Assembly (NCBI RefSeq): GCF_042477335.2
Contig: NC_091254.1
Coordinates: 100,155,001 to 100,219,000, forward strand
DNA length: 64,000 bases
Reading direction: 5' to 3'
DNA from: Ovis canadensis
Lineage: Eukaryota > Chordata > Mammalia > Artiodactyla > Bovidae
A program made the translations under genes and the position numbers. Below are positions 23,001-64,000 of the stretch, piece by piece (the first letter of the stretch is position 1; each line of letters opens with the position of its first letter). Under the pieces are notes generated by a model. The model saw only the letters and a list, made by a program, of their open reading frames with translations. It searched no databases and was not told where the DNA came from.

Positions 23001-24667
23001 TGGGGTGTGGCTGCTGTGCCTCCGGGCACCACCACGGGGCGGGCCTCCCTCTGCTGAGTGACCTGCCTCATCCTCGGTCACAGATGAGGAGGCGGGCTGG
23101 AGGCTGAGCGTGGGATGGCCAGGGAGGCTGTTGGTGGGAACAGGGTTCCCTGCTGCCACGATGGAATGTTCTAGAACTGGACCCAAGTGCTGGCTGCACA
23201 GCCCTGTGAAGGTGTGAAACCTGCTGGGTTGCACACTGCTGGCGAGTGGTCATTCCGGTGTGCGAGCTGGATCACAGAGGACACGCTCTTTGCGCGTGGT
23301 CAGGGGACAGAGCGTGCTCAGTTAGCAAGACACCCCTTAGCAGCAGCGCTGGGAGCCTGCAGTCACCAGCGCCCCCTAGCCCTGCCCTCCTGTTCTGATA
23401 GTCCTTTGCCCCCTCGGGGCGTGGGGAGGGCACACTGAGCTGGTGGGAGCAAGCATGCCCTTCCGGTGCTCCGAGAGGAGCGGGCAGGGCCTCACTCCTT
23501 AGCAGCTCGTGGGTGGCACCTGCCTCTTTCCCTTTCCTCTTTGCTCAAACTCTTTAATCCCAAAACTGAATGACTACTATAAATTGAGCAGAAAGCGCGC
23601 TGAGAACCCCGGTGTGAGTGGCAGCTACGCGGAGCAGGGCCGTCACCGAGGCCGGGGCTGCCCCCCCATCCTGGGCCCACCTGCCTGCGGTTCTGCTGTG
23701 CGTGACTTGTCCTCTGCTGAGCCGCACACCTGCGACAGACTGTGGGGCTCCGCCCCGAGACGGGGACCCGTGACTGCCCCTCGGGCTGTGGGTGGCCTTG
23801 GCTGGTCTTGGGGTTCCTGTGTGTATGTGGCGCTCCCGGTGTGGATTTAGGATGCATGGGCGACTTGGACTCTGCTGGAAAACACCCAGCCCCGGCCCTC
23901 GGGTCAGCCCAGACCAGTCTCAGCTCCAGGCTGCCAAGACCGGGTCCTACTCAGTGCGAGAACCCTTCACAGCGGTGGGCGCAGGGCTTCCTTCCTGTGC
24001 CGCCCACGCCCGCATTTCCGCCTTATCGATGAAGCTGGCCCCGTGGACAGACGCCTTGGCCACTGGCACTTCCTGTCCTGTCCAGCGCCGTCCGGCCTTC
24101 TGTTGGGTCATCACTCTCGCTGATTTGCAGGAGGAGCTCTACCCTTTCTTGGCTAACACGGTTACCCCACGTTAATCGGTCACCGTGGTTCCCGATGTTT
24201 CCTCTTCTCAGCTGGTCTTGTTCCGCTCCTTATGGGGCCCTGATGAACAGGTGTTCTTGATGGTTGGCTGGTTTGTTTGAAGTGGACTTTATTATCTAGA
24301 GCAGTTTTGGGATCGTAGCAGAATCGCCAGGAAGGTGCAGAGGCCTCCACAGTGCAGCCGCATCCGCGGTGCCACCTGCACTCCTCTGTCGAAGACCAGG
24401 CCACTGTTTCTGGGGGTCCGTTTCCGGGCTCTCTGTCTGTCCAGTGATCCATCACTCACTTCTTTGGCAACACCAGGCCATATGACTGCCGCAGCTTCAC
24501 AGTCTTGAAGGTGGCTAGCTTCCTGCAACTTTCCTTTCTTCAAGTTCTTGATTTTAACACAGCCCAATTTTTAAATATTTTTTTTATCATGAGAGTATTT
24601 TGTTTTATTATATATTTTAAAGAAATATGTTTTAAAAATCCTAGTTCATGAAAACAGTCTTCTATCA

Positions 24668-24852
24668 AAGGGGTCAGCACAGTTCCTCTGTAAAGGGACA
24701 GGTTTGGAGGGCCCGTAGCTGAGAACCCACCGCTGAGTCCTGGCTAGAGCAGCAGAGAAGCTGTAGAGGATTGGAAGTTAGTGGGCAGAAATGTGTGCCA
24801 ATAAAGCTTTATTGACAAGAGCAGAGGCGCATCACAGTGGGCCCACTGCCTA
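24668..24852. mobile_element. Probable hAT-type (MER) DNA transposon remnant
   Basis: Contains ctctgtaaagggacaggt and, about 120 bp later, ccaataaagctttattgaca, a spacing and wording I associate with a common non-autonomous mammalian hAT repeat. Terminal repeats are not clear and the family name is left open. Confidence 0.45.
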
Positions 24853-25019
24853 GAGTGTCGCCTATCTTCTAAATGCTTTATAGATCACCTTTAGATTCAA
24901 ACATGTGCTCTGTTGGAGCTAATAGCATGTGCTGTGTGAGCTGGAGTCGGATTCCCCACCTCTGTAGTGCAGAGGTGGCACGGGGTGACTGCCCCAGGGC
25001 ATGTGCTCCAGTGTAAGAG

Positions 25020-25260
25020 ACGCTTCTGCCAGGCCCACCCCGCTCCTCCCCACGGAGCACGGCCAGGCCCACCCCGCTCCTCCCCACGGAGCACGGCCAG
25101 GCCCACCCCGCTCCTCCCCACCCCGCTCCTCCCCATGGAGCACCGTCAGGCCCACCCCAGCTCTTCCATGGAGCATAGTCAGACCCACCCCGGCTCCTCC
25201 TCCAAGAAGAACAGTCAGACCCACCCCGCTCCTCCCCACGGAGCACAGTCAGAACCATAG
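25020..25260. repeat. 34-bp degenerate minisatellite, C-rich
   Basis: cccaccccgctcctccccac followed by ggagcacggccagg, repeated with a 34-bp step in the first two units (25034, 25068) and then with indels, about 6-7 units. Same period as the array in TMEM255B intron 3 but with unrelated sequence. Confidence 0.85.
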
Positions 25261-26489
25261 TCAGCCTTACGCTGCCTCCCTGTCCTAGAGCACAGTGAGG
25301 AGTCACGCAGCTCCGTGTCTGTCCCAGGCTCGTGTGCAGTCTGGCCCTGGAGCTGGTAGCAGCAAGGCCCCCAGCCTGGCCAGCACAGCTGGGAGGTGTC
25401 TTGCAGCCTGTGGCTCTGAGCTGGCTGTAAGCTTTTTCTTGGCCATAGTTAGAACAACCCTTGGCGCCCAGTGGAAGTCTGTGTAAACCGCATTAGGAAA
25501 CAGACTGGGCCTCGCTCTCCCTGGAGGGAAGATGAACCCGCGGTGGCCAAGAGCTGGCCCCCACCTGTGTCTGTGGAGTCTTGTCCTGGAGCTCAGCGTG
25601 TGTCCTGTCTGCTCTCTGGCCGTCCTGGCCTCTGTGAGAGAGGGGGCGGCCAGGTGCAGGCTCCCAGCTGACTGGGGGAACATTCCAGAAGAACATTCCA
25701 GAGCCGTCTCCAGAGCAGATGAAAACCAGAGCGCTCGGCGGGAATGCTGTGGTGCCAGGGCTGAGAGGTGGCTCAGCCCGAGTGGCTTTGGGCTCCCGAG
25801 GCGGCCTGTGGTCAGATGGTGAGCAACAGGGGGTCCCCTGTGGAGCGTGGGCAGGACTGTGCTTGCCCCCTATTTCTCAGAGCCGTGCTGGCCAGCTCCA
25901 GGAGGCCGTGGGTGGCGGGCGAGACCTGAGCAGAGGGCACCCCGACACTTGGCTGCCTGCCTACCAGCTTCAGGACGCACTTTGGGGTTTGGTGTCTGAA
26001 AAAATAAACAATCTTACTTTCGAGAAGAAAGTCTGTCTATTATAAAAACAGAATCCACTTTGGGGATGGAATCAAGCCAGCAGGTGCTGGAGACGCCCCC
26101 TGCAGCCCATGCTGTGATGGTGCCCACGGTCCTGGGCGTGTCCTGCTGCGGCTGGTCCCACGCGTTCCCCAGGGCCGCCCCCCCCCACCCCGCCCCCTAC
26201 TCCCGGAGCCAGAGCGCGAGGCCCCACCCACTTTACCTCCTGCAGACACGGCTCACTGCCCGGCCCCTCAAAATGAGGCAACGGGCCGGTTTAACCGGGG
26301 AGCCGAGGCTGGGGGGCGTGTCCGGGAGCCGGCGGCGCTGACCTGCCTACTTCCAGCCCCGCCGGCGGGCGCTGGCGCGGCCTCTTCCAGTGAAGCGGCT
26401 CGTCCCCACCGGCGGGACCTGGGGCAGCAGCAGCGAAGCAGCAAGGAGCGGACACCGCCAACACAGAGCTAGAAAGGTTCTGTAAATAT

Positions 26490-26495
26490 TTTATT
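26490..26495 (-). terminator. GAS6: GAS6 poly(A) signal
   Basis: The - strand reads AATAAA within ggaaaaataaaatatttaca, 257 nt after the stop codon; well placed and AT-rich against a GC-rich background. Confidence 0.8.
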
Positions 26496-26660
26496 TTTCC
26501 ATAGTTTTAAGTCAGAAAGCAGCAGCTGGTGATAAAAATAACAGAATTCTTTTCCCGGGTCCGCTCAGGCGGCGCTGAGGTTAGTCCTCTATGTACACGT
26601 ATGTTACAGGCGGGCAGGGAGGCCCCGAGGGGCTCGGCGGGCGAGGGTTCAGTGTCTCCG

Positions 26661-26689
26661 GCGCGGGCGCGGGCGCGGGCGCGGGCGCC
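26661..26689. repeat. (GGGCGC)n hexamer repeat in GAS6 3' UTR
   Basis: Four GGG runs with CGC spacers (gcgcgggcgcgggcgcgggc and on). The G-rich strand is the + (template) strand; the mRNA carries the C-rich copy. Confidence 0.9.
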
Positions 26690-26751
26690 GACCTTCCCGG
26701 TCTAGCGGAGGCCGCGGCGGGCGCGCGGCGGGGCGTCTGCGGCCCGGAAGC

Positions 26752-57865
<31,114 letters not shown>

Positions 57866-58480
57866 GGCGCGGCGGGGCGGGGCGCGCCGGGGCCGGGGCC
57901 GAGGGCCAGCACTGAGACCGGGGCCGGGGGGCCGGGCGCGCGCGGTCAGAGCGCCCGGGGGGCGGTGGCGAGGCTCGGGCGCCGAGGGGCCGTGGCTCCG
58001 GGCATCCTGAGCGGGCGGCTCTGAAGGTCACATCCCGGCGGCGGCACCGCGGCGCTCGCGCGGGGCTGGGCGAGGGCGGCGGCGGGGGCGGGGCGCGCGG
58101 CAGGACCGGCCTCGGGGCCGCGCGGGGCGGGCGGGGCGCGCCGGCCTCTCCGGCGGGCCGAGCCGGTTTCCTCGGGAAGATCAAAGCCCCGAGGGGCAGC
58201 GGGTCTTCCGGACGAAGGCGGGGAGTGCCCCCTTCCCCCGCGCCCGCGCCCGGGAGCTTCGCCCCAGTCGCGGGTTAAGTTTATGTAACCGGGCGGTGCA
58301 GGCGCGGAGACGAGGTCACGCGAGTCCAGCCTGTCAGGTACAGACGGACATTCACCAGCTTCCACCCTCTCCCCGCCCCGTTCCCCAGCCGCGCCCCAGA
58401 TCTCCGCGTCCTTTCCGAAGACTTCATTCCGGGGCACGTACTCTCAAGACTATGCACCCACCAAAGGAGGGAGAAACTGA

Positions 58481-59050
58481 AGTCAAGGCGAGCCCCACTG
58501 GGGTCCAGGGAGCGAGATTAGATGATGTGCTTCCGTACTTTCTGTTTTCACGGCGATGACGCTGGAAGACCTCGGGGGCTCCCAGTAGCTGTTTCAACCG
58601 AAAGCAGCGTTCTCTCGTTCTGGGAGACCACGACTTTCTGTCTCTCGTCCTGGAATATTTCGCAAAGTCACAATAAACACACACACACAAGCAACACCGA
58701 AGCAGAGCAGCCCCCTCGGGGAACCGGGGCGGGCAACCGGCGGGCGCCGCCTCGGGGGTCCAGACCGGAGCACGCGCCCGCGACCGACCTCCACCCCGAC
58801 CTCCAGTCCGCACCTGCGCCCACCCCACCTTCCCTGGCGGGACATGAGCGCCGCTGGTGGCAGGTGTCTTGAGGTCAAAGGTCTGAAGGCGGCATGGTGA
58901 ACGTGAATATCAGCGAAAGGGACGCTCCTCCAACCTCTACAGAGAGGATTAACACTTGAATAGCCCGCACGTCGGCCTCTGTGTCTGCACTCTGTTCCTA
59001 GCCTCCCACGTCAGCCGGGACTCCAGGAGCAGTGACTCAAAGCCGGCTTG
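58481..59050. other. Upstream flank of GAS6
   Basis: No gene or transposon recognised; a short (CA)n run lies at 58676-58689. Confidence 0.55.
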
Positions 59051-59362
59051 GAACGGCAGGCGCTTACACAGAATATTGACCATGTTGATCTTCCTGCTTG
59101 TCCTGAGGAGAAGCGCTGCTGTCAAAAATCTGGGTGAGGCGGAAAATCCTTCAGTCGTGATTTACACCAGATCTTTAATCAGCTGGTGGCATTCTGTTAT
59201 TGGAGGTCCCAGAGCTTCTTGGATCTGTGAGCTTACAGTTTTCATCGAATTTGGAAAAATATTTTGCCATTATTTTTCAGATGCTGTTTCGTGTCCCTCA
59301 AACCTCTCCTCTCTCCTGGGAATTCCAGTGGCACAGACGTATGGCTACTTAAATTTTCCCAG
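59051..59362. mobile_element. Probable old L1-derived sequence
   Basis: Contains cagagcttcttggatctgtg, ttttcatcgaatttggaaaa and ccagtggcacagacgtatgg, wording typical of an old mammalian L1 segment. It ends where the LTR begins, so the retrovirus appears to have inserted into it. Orientation not resolved. Confidence 0.5.
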
Positions 59363-59889
59363 TGTTGCAGCCACGCGTTCCGGGAAACAAACTCACTCAG
59401 AAGGACAGTGCAGATAGCGGAGTGCAGTTCATTAGGGCCCGGGGCAGAGTCTCCTCTCAGCCAGGGACCCCAACCAGCTTTTCTGAAAACTTTATATACC
59501 CTAAGTGCACGTGCCCAAACCCACCTCCCCCGATTCCCTGAAACTAGTCTGAAGAGAAGAAAAGAAAGATACAATCAAAGTCAACCCGTGATTCACATGC
59601 CCAAAGCCTAGGTCAGTAACAGTGGACAGTTATCAATAGGCCTGTGGTCACACCCCAATAAGCATAATAGAACTTAAGATTCTATTCGGTCACACAGATA
59701 ATTAGGGCATTCTTTTAGGCGATGGGGAGTCTAGGTATGAGCCCTGGGGCTCTTCCATCCAGGGGGCCTGGTTTTCCAGTTGGCATGTCGTTTCCGTAGA
59801 TACTGGGCATAGAGCTCAGAGTCCACTGTCTGGCCCTAGATGGAGTCCTGCTTTCAAGATGCAGCCTGCTCTGTCTGTTTCCTCCTTCA
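59363..59889 (-). mobile_element. LTR of a class I (gamma-like) endogenous retrovirus
   Basis: On the - strand, the purine-rich stretch at 59901-59890 is followed by tgaagg at 59889, the layout of a polypurine tract joined to a 3' LTR. Within it are a TATA box (ggtatataaa, 59500-59491) and, about 70 nt on, ccctaatgaa at the place where the poly(A) signal is expected (one base off AATAAA). A CA end is proposed at 59364-59363. Length about 527 bp. No 5' LTR is seen. Confidence 0.65.
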
Positions 59890-60620
59890 TTCCCCCCTCC
59901 TGATGCTTTTAACTCCTAATATGAGCATCGTTCTTAGGGACATACTGCACCCTGACTCTCCGACCTCCAATCTGGGAGAGCGACATCAACCTTTGGGTCG
60001 GTTACCAAGTTCATAACACAGTGTGAGGTAAGGGTCCACAAAGCAGAACTGTCAGGGCAACTGTAACAATGGTGGATGTGGTTTTCCACCAATCACCCTT
60101 CACCCAAGACAGGACCGAGGTCCAAAAGGGAAGATTTTCATCAGATGTAACTTTTACCTGACCTTTCCTGTCATCTAGGGTGGCTGACATGCAGCGAGAT
60201 AAATCAGGGTTATACACACAGCGTTCAACTTTGATTATAGCACAGGCCTGTCTTTGTCCTGAAACTATGGCTCGTCTCAAGATGAGACCAGCAAGTCCTT
60301 GCAGCAGCAGCGGATTGCAGAGCTTCACCTCTGCTTCTTCTTTAAGATGACCTTGGTTTCCGGGGATCAGTGGGGTCCTTTGGTGTAGTCCGCCCGGCGT
60401 CCTCCGGGTCTGCTGGTATGGTCTCCTCACCCTTGAGTGGTGGATCCAGGGAGTGACTCCTGCAACTCAACTGCAGTCGCGCGGCTGAGAACAACAGCAT
60501 GCGGGCCCTTGCAGTGTGGGGCCAAGGAGGCGAGCTTCCGGTCCTCGACCACACCTGATCCCCAGGCACAAATTTGTGAATCTGTTCCCCAAGGGGGAAT
60601 GGCACCCTTTCTTGTACAAA
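59890..60620 (-). pseudogene. Degenerate retroviral pol-end / env-end remnant
   Basis: Reading on the - strand, 60605-60342 resembles the C-terminal tail of a gammaretroviral integrase (a PGDQVW-type motif), and 60430-60011 resembles the end of an envelope transmembrane subunit with a hydrophobic anchor. Far too little sequence separates them for a complete env, so the surface subunit and most of the transmembrane part are deleted. Stops and frame changes make it non-functional. A polypurine tract and LTR follow; a BovB copy breaks the 5' side at about 60620. Confidence 0.6.
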
Positions 60621-63600
60621 CTTCAGTTCAGTTCAGTTCAGTTCAGTCGCTCAGTTGTGTCTGACTCTTTGCGACCCCATGAATCACAGCACGCCAGGCC
60701 TCCCTGTCCATCACCATCTCCTGGAGCTCACTCAGACTCACGTCCATCGAGTCCGTGATGCCATCCAGCCATCTCATCCTCGGTCGTCCCCTTCTCCTGC
60801 TGCCCCCAATCCCTCCCAGCATCAGAGTCTTTTCCAATGAGTCAACTCTTCGCATGAGGTGGCCAAAGTACTGGAGTTTCAGCTTTAGCATCATTCCCTC
60901 CAAAGAAATCCCAGGGTTGATCTCCTTCAGAATGGACTGGTTGGATCTCCTTGTAGTCCAAGGGACCCTCAGGTGTCTTCTTCAACACCACGGTTCAAAC
61001 GCATCAATTCTTTGGCACTCAGCCTTCTTCACGGTCCAACTCTCACATCCATACATGACCACAGGAAAAACCATAGCCTTGACTAGATGGACCTTAGTCG
61101 GCAAAGTAATGTCTCTGCTTTTGAATATGCTGTCTAGGTTGGTCATAACTTTTCTTCCAAGGAGTATGTGTCTTTTAATTTCCTGGCTGCAATCACCATC
61201 TGCAGTGATTTTGGAGCCCAGAAAAATAAAGTCTGACACTGTTTCCACTGTGTCCCCATCTATTTCCCATGAAGTGATGGGACCAGATGCCATGATCTTC
61301 GTTTTCTGAATGTTGAGCTTTAAGCCAACTTTTTCACTCTCCTCTTTCACTTTCATCAAGAGGCTTTTTAGTTCCTCTTCACTTTCTGCCATAAGGGTGG
61401 TGTCATCTGCATATCTGAGGTTATTGATATTTCTCCCAGCAATCTTGATTCCAGCTTGTGTTTCTTCCAGCCCAGCGTTTCTCATGATGTACTCTGCATA
61501 TAAGTTAAATAAGCAGGGTGACAATATACAGCCTTGACATACTCCTTTTCCTATTTGGAACCAGTCTGTTGTTCCATGTCCAGTTCTAACTGTTGCTTCC
61601 TGACCTGCATACAGATTTCTCAAGAGGCAGGTTAGGTGGTCTGGTATTCCCATCTCTTTCAGAATTTTCCAGTTTATTGTGATCCACACAGTCAAAGGCT
61701 TTGGCATAGTCAATAAAGCAGAAATAGATGTTTTTCTGGAACTCTCTTGCTTTTTCGATGATCCAGCGGATGCTGACAATTTGATCTCTGGTTCCTCTGT
61801 CTTTTCTAAAACCAGCTTGAACATCTGGAAGTTCACGGTTCACATATTGCTGAAGCCTGGCTTGGAGAATTTTGAGCATTACTTTACTAGCATGTGAGAT
61901 GAGTGTAATTGTGTGGTAGTTTGAGCATTCTTTGGCATTGCCTTTCTTTGGGATTGGAATGAAAAATGACTTTTCGAGTCCTGTGGCCACTGCTGAGTTT
62001 TCCAGATTTGCCGGCATATTGAGTGCAGCACTTTCACAGCATCATCTTTCAGGATTTGAAACAGCTCCACTGAAATTCCATCACCTCCACCAGCTTTGTT
62101 CGTAGTGAAGCTTTCTAAGGCCCACTTGACTTCACATTCCAGGATGTCTGGCTCTAGATGAGTGATCACACCATTGTGATTATCTGGGTCGTGAAGATCT
62201 TTTTTGTACAGTTCTTCTGTGTATTCTTGCCACCTCTTCTTAATATCTTCTGCTTCTGTTAGGTCCATACCATTTCTGTCCTTTATCGAGCCTGTCTTTG
62301 CATGAAATGTTCCCTTGGTATCTCTAATTTTCTTGAAGAGATCTCTAGTCTTTCCCATTCTGTTCTTTTCCTCTATTTCTTTGCATTGATCACCGAAGAA
62401 GGCTTTCTTATCTCTCCTTGCTATTCTCTGGAACTCTGCATTCAGATGCTTATATCTTTCCTTTTCTCCTTTGCTTTTCGCCTCTCTTCTTTTCACAGCT
62501 GTTTGTTAGGCCTCCCCAGACAGCCATTTTGCTTTTTTGCATTTCTTTTCCATGGGGATGGTCTTGATTCCTGTCTCCTGTACAATGTCACGAACCTCAT
62601 TCCATAGTTCATCAGGCACTCTATCAGATCTAGGCCCTTAAATCTATTTCTCACTTCTACTGTATAATTATAAGGAATTTGATTTAGGTCATACCTGAAT
62701 GGTCTAGCGGTTATCCCTACTTTCTTCAATTTGAGTCTGAATTTGGCAATAAGGAGTTCATGATCTGAGCCACAGTCAGCTCCCGGTCTTGTTTTTGTTG
62801 ACTGTATAGAGCTTCTCCATCTTTGGCTGCAAAGAATATAATCAATCTGATTTCGGTGTTGACCATCTGGTGATGTCCATGTGTAGAGTCTTCTCTTGTG
62901 TTGTTGGAAGAGGGTGTTTGCTATGACCAGTGCATTTTCTTGGTAAAACTCTTTGCCCTGCTTCATTCCACATTCCAAGGCCAAATTTTCCCGTTACTCC
63001 AGGTGTTTCTTGACTTCCTACTTTTGCATTCCAGTCCCCTATAATGAAAAGGACATCTCTTTGGGGTGTTCGTTCCACAAGGTCTTGTAGGTCTTCATAG
63101 AACCATTCAACTTCAGCTTCTTCATTGTTACTGGTTGGGGCATAGACTTGGATAACTCTGATATTGAATGGTTTGGCTTGGAAAGGAAGAGATCATTCTG
63201 TCATTTTTGAGACTGCATCCAAGTACTGCATTTCAGACTCTTCTGTTGACCATGATGGCTAGTCCATTTCTTCTGAGGGATTCCTGCCCGCAGTAGTAGA
63301 TATAATGGTCATCTGAGTTAAATTCACCCATTCCAGTCCATCTTAGTCTGCTGATTCCTAGAACGTTGACATTCACTCTTACCATCTCTTGTTTGACCAC
63401 TTCCAATTTGCTTTGATTCATGGACCTGACATTCCAGGTTTCTATGCAATATTGCTCTTTACAGCATCGGATCTTGCTTGTATCACCAGTCACATCCACG
63501 GCTGGGTACTGTTTTTGCTTTGGCTCCATCCCTTCCTTCTTTCTGGAGTTATTTCTCCACTGACCTCCAGTAGCGTGTTGGGCACCTACCGACCTGGAGA

Positions 63601-64000
63601 GTTCCTCTTTCAGTATCCTATCGTTTTGCCTTTTCATACTGTTCATGGGGTTCTCAAGGCAAGAATACTGAAGTGGCTTGCCATTCCCTTCTCCAGTGGA
63701 CCACACTCTGTCAGACCTCTCCACCATGACCCGCCCGTCTTGGGTGGCCCCGCAGGCATGGCTTGGTTTCATTGAGTTAGACGAGGCTGTGGTCCTCGTG
63801 TGATTAGACTGACTAGTTTCTGTGATTATGGTTTCAGTGTGTCTGCCCTCTGATGCCCTCTTGCAGCACCTACCATCTTACTTGGGTTTCTCTCACCTTG
63901 GGCGTGGGGTATCTCTTCACGGCTGCTCCAGCAAAGCACAGCCACTGCTCCTTACCTTGGATGAGGGGTATCTCCTCCCGCTGCCCTTTACCCCATGGTC
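60621..64000 (-). mobile_element. BovB LINE, near full length, runs off the window
   Basis: It begins at its 3' end with a (ttcag)n run at 60622-60645 and extends through the RT region, endonuclease and 5' leader to the window edge; its 5' end is at or beyond 64000. The reading frame is broken into pieces (63772-63233, 63078-62842, 62984-62493, 62496-61879, 62017-61586, 61836-60982), including a 4-bp gap near 62620 relative to the 51-53 kb copy. YADD and FIDYAKAFD are still visible. Not competent for movement. Confidence 0.94.

Larger units (their letters stand above)
20041..26465. other. Intergenic region between convergent TMEM255B and GAS6
   Basis: No coding exon recognised. It holds an AT-rich block (about 24530-24660), a probable hAT-type transposon remnant (24668-24852) and a short minisatellite (25020-25260). 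Open frames at 21-24 kb lack family signatures. Further + strand AATAAA hexamers lie at 24800-24805 (inside the transposon remnant) and 26003-26008. Confidence 0.6.
26468..26751 (-). other. GAS6: GAS6 3' UTR
   Basis: About 280 nt from the stop codon to the expected cleavage site after the AATAAA at 26495-26490. It contains a (gggcgc) hexamer tract near 26661-26689 on the + strand, C-rich in the mRNA. The cleavage position is an estimate. Confidence 0.75.

Noticed and set aside
24800..24805. AATAAA as the TMEM255B poly(A) signal
   Set aside because: It lies inside a probable transposon remnant, 6 kb past the stop; the hexamer at 20018 is a simpler candidate.

Overview
This is nuclear DNA from a ruminant (bovid-like) mammal. 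The evidence is several BovB LINE copies, Bov-tA type SINEs and L1 debris, together with two multi-exon vertebrate genes whose exons join in phase across GT-AG introns. The gene content matches the mammalian TMEM255B/GAS6 neighbourhood (13q34 in human). I see no operons, CRISPR arrays, tRNA or rRNA genes, and nothing I would call an undescribed biological system. The most unusual content is the repeat architecture around and inside GAS6 and TMEM255B.

Layout: TMEM255B runs on the + strand. Eight coding exons (numbered 2-9 by homology) lie between 3367 and 18823; the first coding exon is upstream of the window. They encode a four-pass membrane protein with a cysteine-rich loop and a C-terminal PPxY motif. 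An intergenic stretch follows (about 18.8-26.5 kb), then GAS6 on the - strand. All 15 GAS6 coding exons are present, from the start codon at 57865 to the stop at 26752. They join into a 671-residue secreted protein: signal peptide, Gla domain, four EGF modules and two laminin-G domains. The genes are convergent. The GAS6 promoter lies in a CpG island at about 57.1-58.5 kb. Beyond it are an old L1-like stretch, a truncated class I endogenous retrovirus with one LTR, and a long BovB element that runs off the right end.

Repeats: intronic GC-rich minisatellites occur at 11.3-11.96 kb (34-bp unit), 17.1-17.4 kb (22-bp unit), 35.3-36.3 kb (about 30-bp unit in a 151-bp higher-order array) and 50.35-50.83 kb (23-bp unit), with an intergenic one at 25.0-25.26 kb. 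A BovB copy at 51.3-54.7 kb has its 5' part inverted and is flanked by an imperfect 15-bp duplication, as expected from twin priming. Another BovB (7371-8716) sits inside an L1 with an exact 10-bp duplication. Two same-orientation BovB copies bracket the GAS6 promoter and exons 1-2.

Function: GAS6 is the vitamin K-dependent ligand that bridges phosphatidylserine to TYRO3/AXL/MERTK receptors. TMEM255B is a poorly characterised membrane protein. Nothing in the sequence links the two beyond adjacency.
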